64,000 nt of DNA from Coix lacryma-jobi var. lacryma-jobi. Taxonomy: Eukaryota; Streptophyta; Magnoliopsida; Poales; Poaceae. The stretch covers positions 62,931,790 through 62,995,789 of the forward strand of contig CM019826.1 in NCBI GenBank assembly GCA_009763385.1. Reading direction: 5' to 3'. Below are positions 1-12,300 of this stretch, one piece after another. Below the pieces are notes generated by a model. That model searched no databases and was not told the DNA's origin. It saw only the letters and a program-made list of their open reading frames with translations. Both the position numbers and the translations under genes were made by a program. Position 1 is the first letter of the stretch. Each line of letters starts with the position of its first letter.

Positions 1-2915
1 GAATTAAAATAATTGTGGCAATATGTTTATGCACTCATGCTGATGCACTGGATTTATTGAAGTGACTGGTTTTGTCAAAATTTAGTTTGAATTCAAACTC
101 CTCTTGGAAATGTTTTGAAAAGCCTTGAAATATATTGAAAAGCTCTTTCTTTTTCTCCCTCCTTCCCTCCCTCGTTTCGGCCCAGGCGGCCTGGCGGCCC
201 AACCGCCGGCGCGACCCTCCTTTTCCCCTCTCCTCCCCGCGCTGGGCCACTCCGTCCCCTTCTCTTCGCTGCGCGGCCCGTGGGCCGGCCTGCTCGCCGC
301 GCCCGCGCAACCGTCGGCCCGCGCGCGCGCTACCTCCCCTTCTCTCTCTGACGCCGCTGCCCCACGCGTCAGTCCCCTTCTCTTCCCCCTCCGCGCGTCC
401 CGCGCCGCGGCGCGCAACCGCCTGCCCCGTCGCGCCCGCGTCTCCCGCGCGTCGTGCGGCGCCACTCCCACGACCTCGCCCTCCTCCTCATCCTTTTCGT
501 AGATGCGGCCGCACCCCGCTCCTTCTTTTCCCTCTCCCACTCCCGCAGCGCCGCGCAGAGCCACCCCAGAGCCCCTCCGCGCCATCGCCGCCGCCGCCGT
601 GCTCACGCCGTCGTCGCGCTGCAGCCGTTGGCCGCTTCCCCGGCCGATTCGATCCATCTCCAAGCTCCGCCGCGTCGTGGTGAAGCCTCCGAACCTTCTC
701 CCTCTCTCTTTAGTGCTCAGTTTCGCCCTAACCGCCGTACTCCGTGAGCAGGTGCCCCGCCGGTCGCCGTGCTCCGCCGTTCGCCGCGGACCGCCTCCCC
801 CGAGCCGCCCTCCTCCTCTCCATTCCGCCTTGGTGAGACTCCCGTGCCTCCCTCTAGCTCTCCGACACGCTGGTTTGGCCTGTGATGGACCCTATGCCCG
901 AACCCGCGAGCTCCGTGGCTTCGACCCATGGCGGAGCCGCGCACGACGTCGCGGAGCGCCGTGACGCCGCGGCCAGTGCGCGCCGTCGGCCGCCCGCGCG
1001 CGCACCCGCCCCTGGTTTTTAATCCGAGCCGCCCATCTCCGATCCGGCGGCCGAGGATCACCCGTACCCCTTCGGTGGCATCTTGCTAAAGAGCCCCTGG
1101 AGAAGTCGGGAATCAACCCGCGCTCCAGCGGGCACTGTTCGCTGAGTCTTTGAAAACTTCCGTCTAGGCCCCTGTGTTTTGGTCATTTTGAGGCGCGGTC
1201 CAGCCGTCTGTAAATTTGATTTAAATTCAATTAAAATTTCTGATTTCAATTCAAATGGATTTCAGCTTATTTACAGAAATGCCACTACATTGTTTTGCTT
1301 ATAAAATTCACGTTTTAGCTCCGATTTGATCCGTTCAAATTGCGTTAGCTTCGTAATTTAGTGCCTACCCGTTTATGTCCCTGTTGGTCGGTTTTGGACA
1401 GTTTAGAGGTAGGGTCCAAGTTAATCTTGTTAGGGCTTTATATATACCGTTTCGGCCGTATCTTTCGCACCGTAACTCCGTTTTCGATGAACCAAAACTT
1501 GTTGTGATCGTATAGATGCGTACTTCTGTTTTATCAAAGTTTTATTTCAGTTTAATACTGTTTGGTGTATTGTTCTAATAATAGCTCTGTTTGCATCGTG
1601 TATGTTTGCACCTGGAATGCGTGGTGATGTTGTGATCGAGTAGACGGTGAGTCGGTGTGGTACGGACCAGGACCCCTCGTTCAGTGATCAGCAGGAGGAT
1701 CAACTTTTCGACAACCAAGGCAAGTTAGCATGGGATCTCCTTGTTTACCTATACACTTTACTTTAATCACTCATTTATGCATGTGTCCAACTGAGCAACC
1801 TTAGAAAACCCACTTAGCTTTGTGATCTGTGATGTTCTTGTTCCGTGGGATATATGCATATGGGTAGCTTTGCTAGTGCTAACTGACTTATAATCGATCC
1901 AGTCCAATGATGAATTTTGTTTCTCATGATGATATGTTGTTAAACGGTTAATAAAACTTGCTGTTAGCAAAAGCTGGGATTGACAGTGCTACCATGAGTG
2001 CTATATGGCTCTGGTTTTAGCTCAGTAAACTGGACCTTGTCTAATATGGCAGCGGTGACCCGAAAGGGCGCAAAAGGGGCTTGCCACTTTGGGTGTAGGG
2101 CTGCTCCTGTTTCTATGTGTATAGCTGCGATGGCCATGTGCCATAGAAAAGGGGGGGTTGCTACATCTGCCTGCCAAGGAAACCTAGCGGCCCTGACCTG
2201 TTAGACGAACCAGCGAAAGGCTTCATAGTGTGCCCTGCCGATCTACCTCGGAAGTGGATCAAGAGGTTGGCCGCCTCGGGCACAAGGGTAACACGGCTTG
2301 TGGGTAAAGATGCACCACCTCTGCAGAGTGTAAAACTGTTATAACAGCCGTGCTCACGGTCACGAGCGGCCCGGAAAACTAGCAGAACTATGAAACTTAA
2401 CAATTGTTACTTTATGTTGTTGGTACATTATGATGTCATATCTTACCTTTGTTGGACAAATGGATCATGGGTTAAGGGTTAAGCACAATATTCGTTTACC
2501 TTAATGTTAAAACTTTGCCAACTTAAAAGCTACTGCAGTCAGACAGCGTCTGCCTTTTTGAGCCTCATGAACCCTATGTTAGCTTGCTAAGTACGTGGAG
2601 TACTTACGCTTGTTGTTTATCTTCTTTTTGGGCAAAATCCCGGATGGGTAACAGATGAGGGTGCTGTTGGCGACTTTCCTGAAGACTTCTAGGCTAGCTG
2701 CTCCCCCAGTCGACGTTTCCCTGTGGTTTAGTTTGTGTACCAGTTCCGCGATCTGTGTTTCAGTATGGTGTAAGACTTTGTTTTGAGTACTATCGTGATG
2801 TAATAAACAATGTGATGATGCCACTCTTGTAATTTGTCTACTTATGTGTGTGATTGTTTCCTGGGCACACATGAGCATTCCGCCTCAGTTTTATCCTTAA
2901 AATTGGGGTGTGACA
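1..2915 (+). repeat. 5' LTR of element F (start truncated by window)
   Basis: It matches 9436-12349 almost base for base. It ends GGGGTGTGACA just before the primer site. About 130-1000 is C/T- and GC-rich and open in several frames on both strands, but this is composition rather than coding. A TATA box lies at 1439-1446 and an AATAAA near 2802. Confidence 0.95.
1439..1446 (+). promoter_or_regulatory. TATA box in 5' LTR of F
   Basis: TATATATA is preceded by GGGCTT and followed by CCG. It lies in the middle of the LTR after the GC-rich half. The same box is at 10874-10881 in the 3' LTR. It is the best candidate for the Pol II start that begins the R region. Confidence 0.6.
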
Positions 2916-2918
2916 AAT

Positions 2919-2930
2919 TGGTATCGGAGC
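2919..2930 (+). other. Primer-binding site of F (initiator tRNA-Met)
   Basis: TGGTATCGGAGC begins 3 bases after the LTR end. It resembles the complement of the 3' end of plant initiator tRNA-Met, with one mismatch to the usual TGGTATCAGAGC. Confidence 0.85.
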
Positions 2931-3109
2931 TTTGTTGACTGTAGGACGCAAGCCTAGCTAGGAAATGACCGTCTAACACCTTTTTGTTACCTGTTCATGC
3001 TTATTTTATTAACTCGTTACTTTATTAAAATTTATACCTGCTTCTTATTCTTATCCTTTTTGCATAAAACTAATTGTTTCCACTTATCTTATCTTGTTTT
3101 AACGTCAGG

Positions 3110-4141
3110 ATGCCTCGCATGAACGCCCGTGCCTACCGTGCTCTTTTCACCAGCCAGCCTGCTCCCCCTGTGGTTCACATCCCCGACAGTGACGGTTCCT
3201 CCAGCTCCTCCAACGACGTCTTCGCGGAGGATGAAGAGTTGACCGTTACTCCAGCAGTTTCTGAGGAGCTAGCAGCGCCATCCCCGCCCCCTGCAGCAGT
3301 TCCCGAGTCTCCGGCTCCGGAGGTGCCTGCCCCGGAGGTGCCAGTCCCAGTGGAGCATGAGCCTGAGGCGCCAGCGCCTGAGGTCCCTGCTCCAGAGGCA
3401 CCCGCTCCTGCAGCACCTGACGCTCCACCAGCTCCTGCGGCGCCAGCCTTCGTGCCAGTGTATCCGGTGGTACACTCTCCCGCCGCTTCGTCAGCTTCGG
3501 CACCAGCACCCCCTGCCTCCCCAGCAGCGCAGGTGGTGGAAGACCTTGGTTGGGATCGTCGTTTCATGTTTAAGAAGCCCGACGAGACAGCGTACTACCA
3601 TAGTATGCTGGTTCGTCTGCTGGAGGAGTACTACCCGGACATGGAGGCTAAACTCCAATACCACTGCGGAGAGTACACCCACCCGTTGGAGGCTACATAC
3701 TGGAAGTCCGACCTGATGGTTACAGGTTGGAAAGCTGCTGATCAAGCCCATGTCATAGAGTCAGCTCACAGGACTACCACCAAGCGTAGTGATGCCCTCG
3801 CAAGTATGGAGGACGCAGCGCAGGATGCCTACCTGCACTACCATGGCCTTCGCTTCCAGAGGATGAGGAATGATCGCTACCGCTACCTGCCCCAAAGTGA
3901 CATGGAGGGCTCGTGGCGAACCCTGCTACCACCGGTGGAGTACCCGGTTCTGGTCTCCACGGCTCAGCATGCCTATGAGGTGCATAGGAAGGCCGACAAG
4001 GTGCAAGATGACCTGCGTGCGGCTCAGAAGGTGATAAGGCGTTTGGAGCGCGAGGTGGATTACCTTCGCGGTGAGCTGGACTATGCAGCCGTTTACAAGA
4101 AGAAGTACAGAGCCAACGATGCCCCCGGTGGAGCCCAGTAG
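3110..4141 (+). CDS. ORF0: extra protein encoded ahead of gag in element F
   Basis: This is an intact 343-codon frame between the primer site and gag. I start it at the ATG at 3110; the frame is open a little upstream but has no ATG there. Residues 1-40 are polar and include VVHIPDSD followed by a serine run and acidic residues. Residues about 45-135 are a proline/alanine/glutamate region with repeated PAPE-type units. Residues about 140-295 look folded and rich in aromatic residues, starting near GWDRRFMFKK. Residues about 295-330 form a heptad-like coiled coil (DDLRAAQKVIRRLEREVDYL). There is no zinc knuckle, protease or enzyme motif, so it is not gag itself. Some grass Tekay/Del-type Gypsy elements are known to carry an ORF0 of unknown role here. 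The intact frame in a young copy fits a functional gene, but the function is unknown. Confidence 0.8.
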   Translation: MPRMNARAYRALFTSQPAPPVVHIPDSDGSSSSSNDVFAEDEELTVTPAVSEELAAPSPPPAAVPESPAPEVPAPEVPVPVEHEPEAPAPEVPAPEAPAPAAPDAPPAPAAPAFVPVYPVVHSPAASSASAPAPPASPAAQVVEDLGWDRRFMFKKPDETAYYHSMLVRLLEEYYPDMEAKLQYHCGEYTHPLEATYWKSDLMVTGWKAADQAHVIESAHRTTTKRSDALASMEDAAQDAYLHYHGLRFQRMRNDRYRYLPQSDMEGSWRTLLPPVEYPVLVSTAQHAYEVHRKADKVQDDLRAAQKVIRRLEREVDYLRGELDYAAVYKKKYRANDAPGGAQ

Positions 4142-4811
4142 CTTGCCTTCTATGATCAGTTACCTCGTTTAGACACGTTGTTTTAAGTTTCAGTTTGTGT
4201 TTTGTGAACCTGTGGTGTTTGTGTTACTTATGTTGGTGAACTATGTTTGTTTGGATCTTTGGTTGTGTGTGGTAAAGTACAAGTTATGTTGTGCTTCTCC
4301 AAGTTAAACACCTTCATGTGGCATATAAAGTTGTTTACCTCTTTTCTGTGTTGCTGTTTTCTGGAGCAGCCTGTGTTTAAAGCTGTGTATCTCTTAATCC
4401 GTGACCCCAAAAATTGTGAAATTTTTGTGGGAGTATCTAGACTGATGTACCTTTCAAACAAATCTGGAACCAAGTCCTTATCTGTTCGGATCTGGGAGAT
4501 ATGCCTGGTTAAAGTCGATGTTTCTGCGCAGTCTGTCATCCAGAACAGTTTCTGATCAATGCTGTTTTCGGCCTAGAATCTGGCCGAATCTGAAAAAGTG
4601 TTCTATATGAAAGTTGTAGCTGGTTTCTTAAGCTTTTCAACGATGTCTGGTTCATCCCCGTTGGATTTCTGTAGCTCGAGTTATGCCCGTTTTAGTGTGC
4701 TGCTGTTGACAAGAATGTGCACCGAAAATTTTCAGCAATGTTCATTTATGTCATATATACTTTCTATGTTGGATATAGAGGTCTAACTCTTGCGCATTTG
4801 TTGGTGAGCAG
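4142..4811 (+). other. Non-coding spacer between ORF0 and gag-pol of F
   Basis: This is 670 bases of T-rich sequence with no convincing frame. It ends TTGGTGAGCAG directly against the gag ATG, which resembles a 3' splice site. Parts near 4600-4700 (AGTTGTAGCTGG, then AGCTTTTCAACG, then GAGTTATG) resemble the 180-bp modules in the LTR of element G. The spacer is long for ribosomes to cross between ORF0 and gag. Confidence 0.6.
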
Positions 4812-7800
4812 ATGGCAGCAAGGGGTGGACGCGGGAGAGGTCGTGGCCGTGGGCGTGGTGCTCCTATGGACCCGCCGCCGCCACCGCCGCCAGTGACCAT
4901 CGAGCAGTTGATGGCCACGCAGAATCAACTGATGCACGCCATGATGAACCGCCTGGATCAGGCGCCCGCTGCCGCACCTCAACCTCTTCAAGTCAGGGAC
5001 CGTCGAGGAGAGTTCCTGAAGGGCCATCCACCTGTGTTCACTCACGCCTCTGAACCACTGGAGGCGGATGACTGGCTCCGTGCAGTGGAGAAACAACTGA
5101 ATATTGCCCAGTGCACCGACTATGAGAAGGTGCTCTACGCTTCTGGGCAACTGCAGGGAGCTGCACAGGACTGGTGGGATGCGTTCATGTTCGGCCGTCC
5201 CCAAGATGCCCCAGTTGTTACGTGGCAGGAGTTCAAGGAGAACTTCAGATCTTATCATATCCCTGATGGACTCGTAGAGCTGAAGCAAGAGGAGTTCCGC
5301 TCCTTGAAGCAAGGGTCCATGTCAGTGGCGGAGTACCGCGACAAGTTTGCTCAACTGTCGCGCTACGCTCCCCAGGATGTGGCCCAGGATAAAGACAAAC
5401 AGCGCCGATTTCTGAAGGGTCTTTATGATGGGTTGCAACTCCAGTTGATGTCCAACACCTACCCGAACTATCAGGCCCTGGTCAATAGGGCGATAGTTAT
5501 TGACAACAAGAGGAAGGAAATGGAGGCAAAGAAAAGAAGCTTCCAAGGCCAGGCATCGGGGAGCAACACTCGTCCCCGAACCAACCCTCAGCAAGGTTAC
5601 CCCCAGAGGAGTCAAGGCAACCAGTGGAACAGAGGACAGTACCCCCAGGGCAACCAGAACCAGCAGCGCCTTCCACATCAGCAACAGTCAGGTGGTCAGC
5701 GATACCAGCAGCAGCCAGGAGGTCAGAGGTACCAGCAACAGCAGAGCGGCCAAGTATCACGCCAGGGAGCACCCAACTCCGCTCCCATTAAGAATGCCGC
5801 TCAGCAGAACCCCAACGCTTGCTACCGTTGCGGGGAGTCAGGACACTACGCTCACCAGTGCCCCAAGAAGCAGAACCCCCAGGCCCCACAGAACCAGGCA
5901 GGAGCTCAGAAGCAGAATGCTCGTCCACCTCACACTGGACGGGTGAATCATGTAGCTGCCGAGAGTGCCCTGGATGCACCGGATGTTATGATGGGTACGT
6001 TCAGCATCAACTCAATCCCAGCAACCATACTTTTTGATTCTGGTGCTTCGCATTCTTTCATTTCACAGTCGTTTGTTAGAATGCATGGTGTGCCTTTATG
6101 TGCAATGAAAGAAACAATCATAGTAAACTCACCAGGGGGTAGTATGCCTGCAAGTTTTTGGAGCCCCACCTCTAGTGTCAACCTAAGGGGGGTAGATTTT
6201 AAAGTAAAGCCTATAGTGCTAAGAACAGCAGGTATAGATCTCATCTTGGGTATGGACTGGATGAAGCAACATGGGGCTGTCATTCAGTGTCAAGAAAGGT
6301 CAGTTGTTGTAACTACACCTAAGGGAGACAGAATCTGTGTGCAAGTGGTGTTAAAAGAGCAGCCAACTGCCACGGTCAACCAGATGGATGCGAGTGGTGC
6401 AGAGCAAGATCGGGTGGTGGATGAGTTCCCTGATGTCTTTCCGGATGATCTGCCAGGTATGCCACCTGATCGCGATGTTGAGTTCATTATTGAATTACTG
6501 CCTGGAACTGCACCAATATCTAAAAGACCATATAGAATGGGGGTAAATGAATTAGAAGAACTTAAGAAACAGCTTAAGGAGTTGTTAGAGAAAGGGTATA
6601 TACGTCCTAGTGCTTCTCCTTGGGGAGCACCAGTGATCTTTGTGGATAAGAAAGATGGTAGCCAGAGGATGTGTGTGGACTATAGGTCTTTAAATGAGGT
6701 TACCATTAAAAACAAATACCCTCTACCCCGGATAGACGATCTATTTGACCAACTTAGAGGAGCATGTGTGTTCTCTAAAATAGATCTCTGATCTGGGTAT
6801 CACCAGTTGAAAATCCGGAACTCAGACATTCCTAAGACCGCCTTCACCACGCGGTATGGACTGTATGAGTATACAGTGATGTCTTTTGGTCTGACCAATG
6901 CCCCAGCCTACTTCATGTATCTGATGAATAAAGTGTTCATGGAATACCTAGATAAGTTTGTGGTGGTGTTCATAGATGACATTCTAGTGTTCTCTAAAAC
7001 AGAGGAGGAACACGCGGAACATCTGAGGATGGTTTTGCAAAAGTTAAGAGAGCATCAGCTCTATGCCAAGAGGAGCAAGTGTGAATTTTGGCTGAAAGAA
7101 GTCTCTTTCTTAGGGCATGTTGTCTCTAACGGAGGTATATCCGTTGATCCTAGCAAGGTGCAAGATGTGTTGGATTGGAATCCGCCAACTAATGCCAGTG
7201 AAATCCGAAGTTTCCTGGGTTTGGCCGGGTATTATAGAAGGTTCATTGAAGGATTCTCCAAGCTCGCAAAGCCTATGACTGCCTTGTTAGAGAAGAACGC
7301 TAAGTTTGTGTGGTCTGATAAATGCCAAGCAAACTTTGAAGAGTTTAAGAAGAGATTGACCTCAGCACCAGTCCTAGTTCTGCCAGACTTGAATAAAAGC
7401 TTCTCCATCTATTGCGATGCATCTCGTCTGGGACTTGGATGTGTTCTAATGCAAGGAGGAAGAGTAGTGGCCTACGCATCTAGGCAACTGAGGAAGCACG
7501 AGGTGAACTATCCAACTCATGATTTGGAGTTAGCAGCTGTGGTCCATGCTCTGAAGATATGGAGACATTATCTAGTTGGGCATAAGTGTGATGTGTACAC
7601 GGATCATAAAAGTCTGAAGTATATATTTACTCAGTCAGATCTGAACTTGAGGCAACGCCGTTGGCTAGAATTGATCAAAGACTATGACCTAGAGGTACAT
7701 TATCACCCAGGAAAGGCCAATGTCGTGGCCGATGCCTTGAGCAGAAAAACCTACGCAAACGGTCTGCAAGTGGAACGCATGTCAGCAGAGTTAAGAGCTG

Positions 7801-9290
7801 AAATGGCATATCTTAATCTATGTTTTGCCAAGAATGTGGTGGAAATGTCAGTTGAACCTACCTTGGAGAAAGAAATCCGTGAGGGTCAGTTGAAAGATGA
7901 GAAGTTGAAAGAGATAGCAGAAAACATAGTGCTTGGAAAAGCACCAGGATTCCGGATGGATGCTAATGGGACTCTTTGGTTTGGAAAGAGGATTTGTGTG
8001 CCCGATGTGAAAGCTATTCGTGATGCCATTTTGCGGGATGCACATGAATCAGCCTATTCCATTCACCCCGGTAGCACCAAAATGTACTTGGATCTGAAAG
8101 ATAAATACTGGTGGTATGGTATGAAACGAGATGTAGCAGAATATGTGGCTCTATGTGACACCTGTCAGAAGGTCAAAGCTGAACATCAAAGACCAGCAGG
8201 ACTGTTACAGCCTATGCAGATACCCGAGTGGAAATGGGAAGAAGTGGGAATGGACTTTATTACTGGTTTACCTCGCACACAAAGAGGCTATGACTCTATA
8301 TGGGTAGTAGTCGACCGTCTCACTAAGGTCGCTCACTTTTTACCAGTAAAGACCACCTATTCTGGGGCAAGGTTAGCGGAACTGTACATGGAGAGGATTG
8401 TGTCTCTGCATGGTGTTCCAAAGAAAATAGTGTCTGACAGAGGGACACAGTTCACTTCTCACTTTTGGTATCAAGTACATCAATCCTTGGGAACTGAGCT
8501 GACTTTCAGTTCTGCATATCACCCACAGACAGATGGGCAGACTGAAAGGATAAACCAGATCTTGGAGGACATGTTGAGAGCATGTGCCCTTCAGCATGGG
8601 ACTAGTTGGGATAAAAGCCTGCCATATGCTGAATTCTCATACAACAACAGTCACCAGAAGAGTCTGAAAATGGCTCCTTTCGAAGCTTTGTATGGGCGAA
8701 AGTGTAGAACTCCCTTGTTCTGGAATCAGACAGGAGAAACTCAAGTGTTTGGACCGGATGTCCTTAGAAATGCTGAAGAACAAGTAAGGATGATCCGAGA
8801 TAACTTGAGGATAGCTCAGTCCCGACAAAAGAGTTATGCAGATACTCGCAGGAGGGACTTAGTTTTCAAAGTGGGAGACTATGTGTATTTGAAAGTGTCA
8901 CCCATGAGAAGCGTAAAGAGGTTTAACATGAAAGGGAAGTTGGCACCCAGATACATAGGTCCTTTCCGGATCTTAGCCAGACGTGGAGAAGTGGCCTATC
9001 AGCTCGAGTTACCTGAAAAGTTATCAGGTGTGCATGATGTGTTCCATGTTTCTCAGCTAAAGAAATGCCTGAGAGTGCCTGAAGAGCAAGTTCCCCTGGA
9101 AGAGATCAAGATAGGAGAGGATCTCACTTATGAAGAGTACCCTGTCAAGATCTTGGAAACAGCAGAAAGAGTTACCAGGAGCCGAGTTATCAAGATGTGC
9201 AAGGTTCAGTGGAACCGGTATACAGAAGAAGAGGCTACCTGGGAAAGAGAAGAAGATCTTCGAAAGTCTTATCCCCAGTTGTTTGAGTAA
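4812..9290 (+). pseudogene. gag-pol: gag-pol polyprotein of F, split by one in-frame stop in RT
   Basis: This is one reading frame of about 1,492 residues from the ATG at 4812, interrupted by TGA at 6789-6791 (codon 660). In order it holds an RG-rich start, a capsid-type gag (about 60-230), a Q-rich linker, a CCHC zinc knuckle CYRCGESGHYAHQC (337-350), an aspartic protease with DSGAS (D409), RT with FIDD (720-723), RNase H (first D near 869), a zinc-binding integrase domain, and a DDE catalytic core at D1148, D1209 and E1245 with 35 residues between the last two. The C-terminal chromodomain (about 1441-1490) is the part thought to guide integration to particular chromatin. The stop lies between the KIDL and YHQL parts of RT. 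It cuts the product before FIDD, so this copy cannot reverse transcribe by itself. The rest of the frame is open, consistent with recent loss. Confidence 0.93.
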
Positions 9291-9321
9291 GCTCCAGTCG
9301 AATCTCGAGGACGAGATTCAT

Positions 9322-9338
9322 CTTAAGGGGGGTAGAGT
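9322..9338 (+). other. Polypurine tract of F
   Basis: TTAAGGGGGGTAGAGT lies directly before the 3' LTR, which starts TGTAACACCC at 9339. It follows the GAGGACGAGATTC motif typical of this lineage. It is the plus-strand primer site for reverse transcription. Confidence 0.85.
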
Positions 9339-12300
9339 TGTAACACCCTAAAATTTTCTCCAAAACAAAATAAGGGGAAAATGATTTAATTATGTTTTTG
9401 TGAGCATTTAACCTAGGTTTAAATAAATTTTTGTTGAATTAAAATAATTGTGGCAATATGTTTATGCACTCATGCTGATGCACTGGATTTATTGAAGTGA
9501 CTGGTTTTGTCAAAATTTAGTTTGAATTCAAACTCCTCTTGGAAATGTTTTGAAAAGCCTTGAAATATATTGAAAAGCTCTTTCTTTTTCTCCCTCCTTC
9601 CCTCCCTCGTTTCGGCCCAGGCGGCCTGGCGGCCCAACCGCCGGCGCGACCCTCCTTTTCCCCTCTCCTCCCCGCGCTGGGCCGCTCCGTCCCCTTCTCT
9701 TCGCTGCGCGGCCCGTGGGCCGGCCTGCTCGCCGCGCCCGCGCAACCGTCGGCCCGCGCGCGCGCTACCTCCCCTTCTCTCTCTGACGCCGCTGCCCCAC
9801 GCGTCAGTCCCCTTCTCTTCCCCCTCCGCGCGTCCCGCGCCGCGGCGCGCAACCGCCTGCCCCGTCGCGCCCGCGTCTCCCGCGCGTCGTGCGGCGCCAC
9901 TCCCACGACCTCGCCCTCCTCCTCATCCTTTTAGTAGATGCGGCCGCACCCCGCTCCTTCTTTTCCCTCTCCCACTCCCGCAGCGCCGCGCAGAGCCACC
10001 CCAGAGCCCCTCCGCGCCATCGCCGCCGCCGCCGTGCTCACGCCGTCGTCGCGCTGCAGCCGTTGGCCGCTTCCCCGGCCGATTCGATCCATCTCCAAGC
10101 TCCGCCGCGTCGTGGTGAAGCCTCCGAACCTTCTCCCTCTCTCTTTAGTGCTCAGTTTCGCCCTAACCGCCGTACTCCGTGAGCAGGTGCCCCGCCGGTC
10201 GCCGTGCTCCGCCGTTCGCCGCGGACCGCCTCCCCCGAGCCGCCTCCTCCTCTCCATTCCGCCTTGGTGAGACTCCCGTGCCTCCCTCTAGCTCTCCGAC
10301 CGCTTGGTTTGGCCTGTGATGGACCCTATGCCCGAACCCGCGAGCTCCGTGGCTTCGACCATGGTGGAGCCGCGCACGACGTCGCGGAGCGCCGTGACGC
10401 CGCGGCCAGTGCGCGCCGTCGGCCGCCCGCGCGCGCACCCGCCCCTGGTTTTAATCCGAGCCGCCCATCTCCGATCCGGCGGCCGAGGATCACCCGTACC
10501 CCTTCGGTGGCATCTTTGCTAAAGAGCCCCTGGAGAAGTCGGGAATCAACCCGCGCTCCAGCGGGCACTGTTCGCTGAGTCTTTGAAAACTTCCGTCTAG
10601 GCCCCTATGTTTTGGTCATTTTGAGGCGCGGTCCAGCCGTCTGTAAATTTGATTTAAATTCAATTAAAATTTCCGATTTCAATTCAAATGGATTTCAGCT
10701 TATTTACAGAAATGCCACTACATTGTTTTGCTTATAAAATTCACGTTTTAGCTCCGATTTGATCCGTTCAAATTGCGTTAGCTTCGTAATTTAGTGCTCT
10801 ACCCGTTTATGTCCCTGTTGGTCGGTTTTGGACAGTTTAGAGGTAGGGTCCAAGTTAATCTTGTTTAGGGCTTTATATATACCGTTTCGGCCGTATCTTT
10901 CGCACCGTAACTCCGTTTTCGATGAACCAAAACTTGTTGTGATCGTATAGATGCGTACTTCTGTTTTATCAAAGTTTTATTTCAGTTTAATACTGTTTGG
11001 TGTATTGTTCTAATAATAGCTCTGTTTGCATCGTGTATGTTTGCACCTGGAATGCGTGGTGATGTTGTGATCGAGTAGACGGTGAGTCGGTGTGGTACGA
11101 CCAGGACCCCTCGTTCAGTGATCAGCAGGAGGATCAACTTTTCGACAACCAAGGCAAGTTAGCATGGGATCTCCTTGTTTACCTATACACTTTACTTTAA
11201 TCACTCATTTATGCATGTGTCCAACTGAGCAACCTTAGAAAACCCACTTAGCTTTGTGATCTGTGATGTTCTTGTTCCCGTGGGATATATGCATATGGGT
11301 AGCTTTGCTAGTGCTAACTGACTTATAATCGATCCAGTCCAATGATGAATTTTGTTTCTCATGATGATATGTTGTTAAACGGTTAATAAAACTTGCTGTT
11401 AGCAAAAGCTGGGATTGACAGTGCTACCATGAGTGCTATATGGCTCTGGTTTTAGCTCAGTAAACTGGACCTTGTCTAATATGGCAGCGGTGACCCGAAA
11501 GGGCGCAAAAGGGGCTTGCCACTTTGGGTGTAGGGCTGCTCCTGTTTCTATGTGTATAGCTGCGATGGCCATGTGCCATAGAAAAGGGGGGTTGCTACAT
11601 CTGCCTGCCAAGGAAACCTAGCGGCCCTGACCTGTTAGACGAACCAGCGAAAGGCTTCATAGTGTGCCCTGCCGATCTACCTCGGAAGTGGATCAAGAGG
11701 TTGGCCGCCTCGGGCACAAGGGTAACACGGCTTGTGGGTAAAGATGCACCACCTCTGTAGAGTGTAAAACTGTTATAACAGCCGTGCTCACGGTCACGAG
11801 CGGCCCGGAAAACTAGCGGAACTATGAAACTTAACAATTGTTACTTTATGTTGTTGGTACATTATGATGTCATATCTTACCTTTGTTGGACAAATGGATC
11901 ATGGGTTAAGGGTTAAGCACAATATTCGTTTACCTTAATGTTAAAACTTTGCCAACTTAAAAGCTACTGCAGTCAGACAGCGTCTGCCTTTTTGAGCCTC
12001 ATGAACCCTATGTTAGCTTGCTAAGTACGTGGAGTACTTACGCTTGTTGTTTATCTTCTTTTTGGGCAAAATCCCGGATGGGTAACAGATGAGGGTGCTG
12101 TTGGCGACTTTCCTGAAGACTTCTAGGCTAGCTGCTCCCCCAGTCGACGTTTCCCTGTGGTTTAGTTTGTGTACCAGTTCCGCGATCTGTGTTTCAGTAT
12201 GGTGTAAGACTTTGTTTTGAGTACTATCGTGATGTAATAAACAATGTGATGATGCCACTCTTGTAATTTGTCTACTTATGTGTGTGATTGTTTCCTGGGC

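Noticed and set aside
35..1116. Long open frames on both strands in the GC-rich part of LTR F (also 9470-10578)
   Set aside because: They are low-complexity R/P/A/S-rich, overlap on both strands, and lie in LTR sequence repeated at both ends. No known domain.
1998..2204. 68-codon frame in LTR F (copy near 11433)
   Set aside because: Short frame in LTR DNA that is truncated in the other copy by a one-base change.
4812..9290. Integrated pararetrovirus (Caulimoviridae) as source of the RT
   Set aside because: An integrase, a chromodomain and flanking LTRs make it a Gypsy chromovirus.
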